A stretch of DNA of 11,111 nt from PALSA-607 sp036509315 (GTDB taxonomy: Bacteria; Actinomycetota; Actinomycetes; Acidothermales; Acidothermaceae): positions 1 to 11,111 of the forward strand of contig DATCFU010000110.1 of NCBI GenBank assembly GCA_036509315.1. The letters run 5' to 3'. The notes beneath the pieces were generated by a model. It saw nothing but the letters and a program-made list of their open reading frames with translations. It was not told where the DNA came from and made no database searches. The translations under genes and the position numbers were made by a program. The stretch's first letter is position 1; the number at the start of each line of letters is the position of its first letter. Positions 5,354 to 11,111 of this stretch are shown here, piece after piece.

Positions 5354-7039
5354 ATGTCTTGCCCACGTGCCACTGTCCCGTTGGCGGTGGCTGGGCTCCT
5401 CGCGCTCCTCGTCAGCGCTTGCACCACCTCACCCGGATCGAAGGCTGATCAGTCACCTACCGAATCGAGCGCGATCCCCGGAGGCGTGAGCAGCCCCCAG
5501 CAGTTCAGCCTTCCGGCTTCAAGCCCTGGCTCCGCGCCGCCCGCGTCCAGTCCGGCGTCGAGCGCGGGGCCGGACTCGAGCCCGCCCGTCTCCGCGCCGC
5601 CGGTCTCGAGCCCGCCGCCCACGGTCGCCTCGGGCGTCCACGGCACGGTCGTGGTGGGGGGTGCGACGCCTGCGCGGATGTCGATATCGGTCAGCCAGGC
5701 CCTCTTCACGTCAGCGCCGACAGTCGTCGTGGCGTCGCCGACCGAGGCGGCGGACGTCGCCAGCGGCGCCGCAGAGGCGCAGCAACTCGACGTCCCGCTG
5801 CTACTACTGGATCACGACGGCGCGGCACCGGCTAATGCCACGCCGACACCTGCATTGTTCGCAGCGGAACTTACTCGTTTAGGGACCAGCACCGTCGTCG
5901 CGGTCGGTAATAGCGCGGCCGATGTCAGCGCAGCTGCGCCGTCAGTCAGCGTGGTTGCGACGGCGACGCAGACGCAGGCGGCGACGTCGAGTGACGGCGA
6001 CGACCTTACGGTTCTCGTGTCGAAGGGGGTCGACCCGGCGTCCGACGCAGTCGCGACGATGGCGTCGGCGAGTGCGCAGGCGGCACGGGCGACCGTCGTG
6101 TCGGTGCAAGGCGCCGACCCGCGTCGCGATCTCACCGCGATCGCTGCATTGGCTGCTCATCCACCGCACAACGTGCTCGCCGTCGGCACCCAATTTGGCA
6201 CGGCCGTAACTGTGGCCGCTCGCGTCGCCGTCGCAAGTACCGGCACGCAATTGCCGGGCGGCGGTCAGATCTTCTTTCCTGGACGTCGATTGGTTGCTCT
6301 GTATGGACATCCGGGCGGCGCCGCACTCGGTGTCCTGGGTGCGCAGGACCTGCCATCGAGCATCGCGCGCGTCAAGCAGCTCGCTGCTGTCTACGCACCG
6401 ATGAGCACCGTGCCTGTCGTTCCGACATTTGAAATCATTGCGACTGTTGCGCAAGCAGCCGCAGGCAGCGACGGCAACTACTCGGGGGAGTCGAGCGTTG
6501 CGTCGCTGCTTCCGTGGGTGCAGGCCGCGACCGCCGCAGGGTTGTACGTCGTGCTCGACCTGCAACCCGGCAGCGCCAACGTGCTGTCGCAAGCAAAGCT
6601 GTACACGTCGTTGCTGGCGATGCCAGACGTCGGGCTAGCGATCGATCCGGAGTGGGCGCTGGCGCAAGGTGAGCACCCGCTCGGGCAGATCGGCAGCCTC
6701 ACAAGTGCCCAGATCAACGCGGTCGGTGCGTGGCTTGAGCAGCTCACGGCGTCGAAGCACTTACCACAAAAGTTGCTGGTGCTGCACCAGTTCAGGCTCT
6801 CGATGATTGGTGACGAGGCCGCGTTGAAGACCAACTACAACGACCTCGCGGTGCTGATTCATATGGACGGTGAGGGCGGCACGCCGAGCAAGATCGCGAC
6901 CTGGAACGCCGTCACGCATGCGGCGCCGAAGGGCGTGCCGTTTGGGTGGAAGAACTTCTACAAGGAAGACCATCCGACCATGACGCCCGAGCAGACCATG
7001 GCGCAAAAGCCGACCCCTGTCATGGTTTCCTATCAGTAG
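5354..7039 (+). CDS. Secreted lipoprotein, CWB2-like region plus hydrolase-like C-terminal domain
   Basis: A 561-residue exported lipoprotein. The signal peptide is clear: basic N-terminus, hydrophobic core at about 9-20 and lipobox VSAC with the lipidated Cys at 23. Residues about 31-93 are a Ser/Pro/Ala-rich linker suited to crossing the cell wall. Residues about 95-200 alternate hydrophobic strands with a VVVASPTEAADVASGAAEAQ segment, then PLLLLDHD and VVAVG, resembling the cell-wall-binding repeat 2 (CWB2) pattern. A second, similar Rossmann-like block seems to span about 217-345. The C-terminal domain (about 350-561) is more conserved-looking: YVVLDLQPG (398-406), GLAIDPEW (427-434), LLVLHQF (474-480) and FGWKNFY (530-536), a barrel-like layout with several acidic residues. 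I recognise it as an actinobacterial family of unproven function; enzymatic activity is inference. It heads a probable three-gene operon. Confidence 0.85.
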   Translation: MSCPRATVPLAVAGLLALLVSACTTSPGSKADQSPTESSAIPGGVSSPQQFSLPASSPGSAPPASSPASSAGPDSSPPVSAPPVSSPPPTVASGVHGTVVVGGATPARMSISVSQALFTSAPTVVVASPTEAADVASGAAEAQQLDVPLLLLDHDGAAPANATPTPALFAAELTRLGTSTVVAVGNSAADVSAAAPSVSVVATATQTQAATSSDGDDLTVLVSKGVDPASDAVATMASASAQAARATVVSVQGADPRRDLTAIAALAAHPPHNVLAVGTQFGTAVTVAARVAVASTGTQLPGGGQIFFPGRRLVALYGHPGGAALGVLGAQDLPSSIARVKQLAAVYAPMSTVPVVPTFEIIATVAQAAAGSDGNYSGESSVASLLPWVQAATAAGLYVVLDLQPGSANVLSQAKLYTSLLAMPDVGLAIDPEWALAQGEHPLGQIGSLTSAQINAVGAWLEQLTASKHLPQKLLVLHQFRLSMIGDEAALKTNYNDLAVLIHMDGEGGTPSKIATWNAVTHAAPKGVPFGWKNFYKEDHPTMTPEQTMAQKPTPVMVSYQ

Positions 7040-7066
7040 AAGTTCCCGACAGAGCGGCGACCTCGG

Positions 7067-8545
7067 ATGACGATCAGTGAGAAGGAACCGGTGCGCGACG
7101 CCGATCCTTCCGTGCCGCGCGCCTCGGGCATCGATCCAGTGCGCATGGCGATCGCGCTCGAGGTTTTCGAGGAACTCGACGAACTCCCGATCGACCATCC
7201 ACAGGCCATCGAGGTGCGCCGGGCGACCGCGCGGCTCTACAAGACGGTCAAACAGCGCAACCGTAAGGAGAAACGAGCAGCCACCGTCGCTGCGGACGAA
7301 GCGGTGACCGCCGCAACCGCGACCGGAGCTCCGGGGCGCATCGATGACGAGACGCAGGGCTTGGCGCTCACGACCACGACGACCGCACCCACCGTCGGCA
7401 CTTTGGGCAAGGCGCGCGCGTGCTACATCTGCAAAGAGCGATACCACGACGTCGATGCCTTCTATCACCAGCTGTGTCCGACGTGCGCTGCGTTGAATCG
7501 CAGCCGCCGTGACGCCCGCACCGACCTGACCGGTCGTCGCGCGTTGCTGACCGGCGGGCGTGCAAAGATCGGCATGTACATCGCGTTGCGCCTGTTGCGC
7601 GATGGTGCGCACACGACGATCACCACTCGTTTCCCCACGGACGCGGTGCGCCGCTTCACAGATATGCATGACAGCTCGCAGTGGTTGCATCGCTTGAGCA
7701 TCGTGGGCGTCGACCTGCGTGATCCTTCGCAGGTGGTCGAACTTGCCGACGCAGTTGCCGCACAGGGGCCGCTCGACATCCTAATCAATAATGCGGCGCA
7801 GACAGTGCGCCGGACGCCCGGCGCTTACGCGCAGCTCATAGCCGCGGAGAGCGCGCCGCTACCGGGTGGTCCGCGTCCGGAGTTGATCGAACTTGGATAC
7901 TCCGTGGGTGCCGCGCCTGCCGCGATCGGTGCACATCACGGGACTCACGAGTTGACGCCGCACGCGTTGACTGCCCTCGCCTTGACCAGCGGTTCAGCGT
8001 CCCTCGAGCGGGTGGCGGAACAGACCGCAATCGACGCCGGCGGTTTGGTGCCCGACCTCGATGCGGTCAACAGCTGGACGCGGCGCGTACACGAGGTCGA
8101 CCCCGTCGAATTGCTCGAAGTGCAACTGTGCAACGCGATCGCGCCATTCGTGCTGGTGAGCCGGTTGCGCGCATCGATGGCGGCGGCGACCGCGCGCCGT
8201 AAGTATGTCGTGAACGTGTCTGCCATGGAAGGTCAGTTCGGCCGCATCTACAAGGGCGCCGGGCACCCGCATACGAACATGGCAAAGGCTGCCGTGAACA
8301 TGCTGACGCGTACAAGTGCACGCGATCTGTACGCCGAGGGCATCTTGATGACCAGCGTCGACACCGGGTGGATAACCGATGAGCGGCCGCATCCCACCAA
8401 GGCGCGACTCGCCAACGAGGGATTCCACGCACCGCTCGATCTCGTCGATGGCGCGGCGCGCGTGTACGACCCGATCGTGCAGGGCGAGCAAGGTGTCGAT
8501 CTCTACGATTGCTTCCTCAAGGACTACGCGAAGTCGGCCTGGTAG
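7067..8545 (+). CDS. SDR-fold protein with N-terminal zinc-ribbon-like motif, catalytic Tyr absent
   Basis: A 492-residue protein with three parts. Residues 1-110 are polar and probably helical then disordered, with a Thr-rich stretch near 102-106. Residues 118-148 carry CYIC (119-122) and CPTC (137-140), a four-Cys set that should bind zinc. From 153 on is a short-chain dehydrogenase/reductase Rossmann domain: LLTGGRAKIG at 160-169, VDLRD (215-219), NNAAQ (241-245) and the Ser385 region VNVSAMEG. The nucleotide-binding motif has Lys where the usual middle Gly stands, and the YxxxK position reads TNMAK (403-407), so the catalytic Tyr is replaced by Thr. An insert of about 100 residues (250-350) separates the NNA and Ser regions. 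It follows the lipoprotein by 27 bases. The fold is firm; catalysis is uncertain. Confidence 0.88.
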   Translation: MTISEKEPVRDADPSVPRASGIDPVRMAIALEVFEELDELPIDHPQAIEVRRATARLYKTVKQRNRKEKRAATVAADEAVTAATATGAPGRIDDETQGLALTTTTTAPTVGTLGKARACYICKERYHDVDAFYHQLCPTCAALNRSRRDARTDLTGRRALLTGGRAKIGMYIALRLLRDGAHTTITTRFPTDAVRRFTDMHDSSQWLHRLSIVGVDLRDPSQVVELADAVAAQGPLDILINNAAQTVRRTPGAYAQLIAAESAPLPGGPRPELIELGYSVGAAPAAIGAHHGTHELTPHALTALALTSGSASLERVAEQTAIDAGGLVPDLDAVNSWTRRVHEVDPVELLEVQLCNAIAPFVLVSRLRASMAAATARRKYVVNVSAMEGQFGRIYKGAGHPHTNMAKAAVNMLTRTSARDLYAEGILMTSVDTGWITDERPHPTKARLANEGFHAPLDLVDGAARVYDPIVQGEQGVDLYDCFLKDYAKSAW

Positions 8546-8546
8546 C

Positions 8547-8553
8547 AGGAGGT
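8547..8553 (+). promoter_or_regulatory. Ribosome binding site AGGAGGT deciding the globin start
   Basis: AGGAGGT at 8547-8553 is a near-perfect anti-Shine-Dalgarno match ten bases before ATG 8564. A GTG at 8552 in the same frame lies inside this element, so it cannot be the start it serves. The site overlaps nothing else and begins two bases after the SDR stop (8543-8545). Confidence 0.85.
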
Positions 8554-8563
8554 GGTCGAGGCT

Positions 8564-9022
8564 ATGCGTCCGACGCTGTTCGAGTTCGCTGGTGGTGAGC
8601 CGGCATTTCTCGCGTTGGCCAACGCTCATCACGTGCTTTGTCTTGCAGATCCCGAGCTTAACCACCCGTTCTCGCACCCCGGCGGAAATCCGCAGCACAT
8701 CGAGCGGCTGGCTGCGTACTGGGCGGAGGTCATGGGCGGGCCGCCCACCTACTCCCAGTCGTGCGGCGATCAATCGTCTTTGCAGCAGCTGCACGCAGGT
8801 AACGGCGACATGACCGACCTCGGACGCCGATTCGTCGCCTGCTTCGTGCAAGCGGCCGACGACGCCGGGTTGCCCGATGACCCCGCCTTTCGTGCCGCCC
8901 TCCGTGCGTACATGGAATGGGCGGTCAGGGACGTGCTCGTCTACTCGCCGCAGGGCGCGCAGGTACCGACCGGACTACCGATGCCGCACTGGTCGTGGGA
9001 CGGCTTGCAGACCGACCTTTAG
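8564..9022 (+). CDS. Truncated hemoglobin (group II-like)
   Basis: A 152-residue 2/2-fold heme protein. Diagnostic features are FLALANAHHVLCLADPEL (B helix), HPFSHPG, YWAEVMGGPPTYS (E-F region) and LHAGNG, in which His77 should be the proximal heme ligand. Trp119 in the G helix could be the group II distal Trp. The position usually held by Tyr B10 (before the DPxL motif) is His23 in my alignment, with His22 beside it, so the distal pocket differs from the textbook trHbO. Such proteins bind O2 or NO and are proposed to act in oxygen chemistry or nitrosative stress; which applies here is unknown. ATG 8564 is chosen over GTG 8552 because of the ribosome site. It is the last gene of the lipoprotein/SDR unit. 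Confidence 0.9.
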   Translation: MRPTLFEFAGGEPAFLALANAHHVLCLADPELNHPFSHPGGNPQHIERLAAYWAEVMGGPPTYSQSCGDQSSLQQLHAGNGDMTDLGRRFVACFVQAADDAGLPDDPAFRAALRAYMEWAVRDVLVYSPQGAQVPTGLPMPHWSWDGLQTDL

Positions 9023-9035
9023 CCGCGAGCCGCGA

Positions 9036-9057
9036 CGAGACTACCCACGGGGTCTCG
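9036..9057. terminator. Possible hairpin between convergent genes
   Basis: CGAGAC (9036-9041) and GTCTCG (9052-9057) form a perfect 6-pair stem with a 10-base loop. It lies 13 bases past the globin stop and within the 88-base gap before the convergent endonuclease remnant ends. There is no T tract. It is a weak candidate terminator for either strand. Confidence 0.3.
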
Positions 9058-9110
9058 CCGTCACCTTCGGTCCCTCTCCGGCTACACCGCCGGATGGCCG
9101 GGCTGCTGTG

Positions 9111-9373
9111 TTAGCTGGCTTGTCGGCGTTGGGCGAGGACGCTGATCACATACGGGCGGTTGAGTCGTTGTCCGTCCCATTGGGGGGTGGCGGCGTCGGC
9201 GGCGAGATGCGCGTGTTCGTCTTCAAGAGGCCCGCTGTCTGGAGTGGGCGAGGTTCGAGGTGGTGCGCTGAGGTTGCGGCCGTCGGCGCTGACGAAGCGG
9301 AACTTCCCGGCGCCGGCGGGCAGGATCTCGAACGCTCCGGCGTGATGGGCGACGTGGTGACGTTCACACAAGG
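9111..9373 (-). pseudogene. 3' fragment of a DUF222/HNH endonuclease gene, cut by the IS
   Basis: Only the C-terminal part of this gene remains. From the IS boundary at 9373 to the TAA at 9113-9111 the frame reads ALCERHHVAHHAGAFEI, the end of an HNH motif with its last Cys and His residues. Next come GAGKFRFVSADGR, as in the tails of REP13E12-like proteins, and WDGQRLNRPYVISVL, the short conserved C-terminal motif. The DUF222 N-terminal half and the first part of the HNH domain are missing here and would lie beyond the right end of the element. An ATG at 9386 keeps the frame open but lies inside the IS terminal repeat, so it is not the native start. The family is recurrent and multi-copy in actinobacterial genomes; its role is poorly understood. 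Confidence 0.8.
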
Positions 9374-9402
9374 CAGGCCGTCGCACGAATCGTGTGTCGC
9401 CG
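9374..9402 (+). repeat. Left terminal inverted repeat of the IS
   Basis: Twenty-nine bases match the reverse complement of 11083-11111 at 27 positions; the differences are at repeat positions 6 and 20. Similarity ends abruptly after CGCCG, apart from a shared G run about ten bases further in. Confidence 0.9.
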
Positions 9403-9444
9403 GGCGTGTTTGGGGGTTCTGTTTGAAGGGGTAGTCGCCCGGGT

Positions 9445-11049
9445 TTAGCCGAGCCCTCGCTGCAGCTTGAGCATGTTGTGCGCGGTGCAGATGAGACGCC
9501 ATTCGCTGTTGACCGCTGGAAGGCTGCGGAGGCTGAATCGCCGGTAGCCGAGGTTGGCTTTGATGTTGCCGAACACGGGTTCGATCGTTGATCCGCGTTT
9601 CTTGTACCGCTCGGCGTTGGGTTCCTCGGCCAGCTTGGCGTCCATCACGGCTCGTGCGATTGTCGGGTCGATGGCTTCGCCTCGCACGTGGGCGAGCATG
9701 GTATTTACGCGGCTGTTGGAGACCGTGAGCTGGTCTGCGGCTGCGCGTTTGGAGATCTCACCTCGGGCCAGTTGTTCGATCACCGGCAGCCACTCCGCGG
9801 GTCCGGGTTCGGCGGAGCGGGTGATCCGTTGCCCTTCTTGCCCGAAGTACCGCTTGGTCATGTCTCGCACCCACGTGTAGGAGACGCCGAGGATCTCCCC
9901 TGCTTTGCGTTGGGACAGTTCCCCGCGGTTGACCTTCGCCAACACGGCGAGCTTGTCGTCGTCGGGCTTGTCGGCCTTACGCCACGGGCTTTTCCGCGTC
10001 GCGATCAATACCTCAGCGCCGACATCGGTCGTGCTGTTGACGGCACTCCAGTAACCGGCGTCAGCTAGCAGCACACCCACCCCGCTGTCATAGCCGGCGT
10101 CGAGGAGGTTCTCAGTCACCGCGTTGGCCATCGGCACGAACTGGGCCTGATCATTGGTCGTCGCCGTGACCTCGGCCGCGACCACGATCTGCTCCACCGT
10201 CGCGGCAGCTTGCGCGTTATAGCCCTGCAGCACACCCTTCGAAGCCTGCGCGATGACCCGCGAGTGCGGATCGGTGATGTTCGCGCGCCGCACTTGAGCC
10301 CGCCGCGCGGCGTCGGCTTTCGGCTTCGGTCCAGTCAGCTTGCGACCAAGAGCTGCTTCCTTCTCCGCCCGTTCAGCTACCCGTGACTCAAAGTCGCGGC
10401 TGGTTTGCCGATCCAGCTCACCCAACGCTGCGCGGATCCGCTCCCGACGGTCACGCCCACCCGCCCATTCAGCAGGAAGCTCATCGCCGCGACGATCCCC
10501 GAACAACTCGTCCTCAGCGACATCGATCTGCTCAGCCTCATCGAGAATTTCGGCCGCCAGCTTCTCGAGGTCCTCACGGTTGCGATTCGCGAAGAACGAC
10601 GCGTTGGCCGCGATCTTCGTGCCGTCGATCGCCACCACACCGGCATCGACCAAACCAGCCCTGACACACAAAGCCAAGACCTGCCCGAACAACCCGGCAA
10701 TCGCGCCTTGGTGCCGGCGCCGGAACCTGGCCAGCGTCGCATGATCGGGCACCTGATTAACCGCCAACACCCGATAGGCAACATCCTCGCTCAGCCGCCG
10801 CTCAATGCGTCGCGATGACCGCTCTGCCGTGCAATAGGCGTAGAGCAACACCGACAGCATCATCGCCGGGTCATACACCGCCCCACCACGACCATCCAGG
10901 CGATGCGCCGTCAAGAACGGCCGCACATCCAACTCAGCGACCACATCCAAGACGAAGAACGCCAAATGATCCGCAGGAAGCCAATCCCGCACCGAGACCG
11001 GCATCAACAGCAGCTGATCCACATCTCCACAGCGCATATTCACGGCCAT
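9445..11049 (-). CDS. IS1182-family transposase with intact DDE triad
   Basis: A 534-residue transposase that cuts and joins the IS ends. The N-terminal DUF772-like region (about 40-115) includes YDPAMMLSVLLYAYCTAERSS, RRIERRLSEDVAYR and PDHATLARFRRRH, all typical of IS1182 and IS5-like enzymes. The catalytic residues are Asp142 (VAIDGTK), Asp330 (LLADAGYW) and Glu490 (STIEPVFGNIK). A charged, probably coiled segment spans about 155-235. Between Asp330 and Glu490 are two similar helix-turn-helix-like segments (about 370-402 and 423-456), which I do not associate with the basic family design. The frame is uninterrupted, so the element may be active. ATG 11049 is used; Met5 is an alternative. 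No clear ribosome site is visible beyond a weak GAGAA. Confidence 0.95.
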   Translation of the reverse strand: MAVNMRCGDVDQLLLMPVSVRDWLPADHLAFFVLDVVAELDVRPFLTAHRLDGRGGAVYDPAMMLSVLLYAYCTAERSSRRIERRLSEDVAYRVLAVNQVPDHATLARFRRRHQGAIAGLFGQVLALCVRAGLVDAGVVAIDGTKIAANASFFANRNREDLEKLAAEILDEAEQIDVAEDELFGDRRGDELPAEWAGGRDRRERIRAALGELDRQTSRDFESRVAERAEKEAALGRKLTGPKPKADAARRAQVRRANITDPHSRVIAQASKGVLQGYNAQAAATVEQIVVAAEVTATTNDQAQFVPMANAVTENLLDAGYDSGVGVLLADAGYWSAVNSTTDVGAEVLIATRKSPWRKADKPDDDKLAVLAKVNRGELSQRKAGEILGVSYTWVRDMTKRYFGQEGQRITRSAEPGPAEWLPVIEQLARGEISKRAAADQLTVSNSRVNTMLAHVRGEAIDPTIARAVMDAKLAEEPNAERYKKRGSTIEPVFGNIKANLGYRRFSLRSLPAVNSEWRLICTAHNMLKLQRGLG

Positions 11050-11082
11050 GCCAAATTCTCGCGCGACGCCCCCTCAACGCGT

Positions 11083-11111
11083 CGGCGACACGCGATTCGT
11101 GCGACAGCCTG
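11083..11111 (-). repeat. Right terminal inverted repeat of the IS
   Basis: This is the partner of the left repeat, 27 of 29 positions identical when read on the minus strand. Its outermost base is the last base of the window. It lies about 33 bases upstream of the transposase ATG, so it may also contain part of the transposase promoter, as is common in IS elements. Confidence 0.9.

Larger units (their letters stand above)
9374..11111. mobile_element. IS1182-family insertion sequence, apparently complete
   Basis: The element is 1738 bases between two inverted terminal repeats, with one transposase gene on the minus strand. The outer ends read CAGGC(C/T)GTCGCACGAATCG on the left and, as reverse complement, on the right. 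The length fits the IS1182 family. Forty-two bases separate the left repeat from the transposase stop, and 33 bases separate the start codon from the right repeat. The left junction is fixed by the interrupted endonuclease reading frame. The right flank is not in the window, so a target duplication cannot be checked and the element may extend a few bases further. Confidence 0.88.

Noticed and set aside
5520..5630. Repetitive Ser/Pro coding DNA as a possible minisatellite
   Set aside because: The repetition is loose, with no fixed unit length. It reflects low-complexity linker coding rather than a tandem array.
5942..6592. 216-residue minus-strand open frame
   Set aside because: Antisense to the lipoprotein gene, Arg-rich, no recognisable motifs and no ribosome site.
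6761..7690. 309-residue minus-strand open frame
   Set aside because: It runs antisense across the lipoprotein/SDR junction, is Arg/His-rich with no domain pattern, and is explained as a shadow of GC-rich coding sequence.
8552..8563. GTG start for the truncated hemoglobin
   Set aside because: The GTG lies inside the AGGAGGT ribosome site, which is correctly spaced for ATG 8564.
8877..9434. 185-residue plus-strand open frame across the globin end and the IS boundary
   Set aside because: It overlaps the globin in another frame, runs antisense to the endonuclease remnant and crosses the IS terminus. This is not a conserved gene layout.
9146..9502. 118-residue minus-strand open frame at the left IS end
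   Set aside because: It starts inside the transposase gene and crosses the terminal repeat. The frame at 9111-9373 carries the HNH signature instead.

Overview
The window is GC-rich with GC-biased third codon positions, GTG as well as ATG starts, a Ser/Pro-rich lipoprotein, IclR and DUF222/HNH families and a trHbO-like globin. Together these point to a high-GC actinobacterium (Actinomycetota). I cannot place it further from sequence alone. Genes are tightly packed, and the only clearly mobile DNA is an IS1182-family insertion sequence at the right end.

Left part, minus strand (1-3384): one operon read right to left. It encodes an IclR-type regulator, an ABC ATPase with a CBS-like C-terminus, and two permeases of the glycine-betaine/choline/carnitine (OpuC/ProU-like) class. 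The second permease runs off the left edge. All three gene junctions are 4-base ATGA overlaps, so the regulator and the transporter are probably translationally coupled. The solute-binding protein expected for such a system is not in the window. It may lie just beyond position 1.

Middle, plus strand (3562-5299): a 177-base divergent spacer carries a good promoter for the regulator and two dyads that could be operators. Next come two unrelated-looking GNAT acetyltransferases and a zinc-dependent nucleoside/nucleotide deaminase. A strong GC hairpin overlaps the deaminase stop codon.

Plus strand (5354-9022): a probable three-gene unit. It holds a secreted lipoprotein with a Ser/Pro linker, a CWB2-like region and a sugar-hydrolase-like C-terminal domain; a 492-residue SDR-fold protein with an N-terminal four-cysteine zinc-ribbon-like motif and no catalytic Tyr; and a truncated hemoglobin with unusual distal residues. 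This grouping of an exported wall-associated protein, an atypical redox-fold protein and a globin is the least explained part of the window.

Right end (9111-11111): the 3' tail of a DUF222/HNH endonuclease gene, cut by an IS1182-family element. The element's 29-bp terminal inverted repeats can be read at 9374-9402 and 11083-11111, and the right one ends exactly at the last base of the window. The transposase has two repeated helix-turn-helix-like segments between the second Asp and the Glu of its DDE triad.

I found no rRNA, tRNA, CRISPR array or phage genes. No gene-free stretch exceeds 300 bases.
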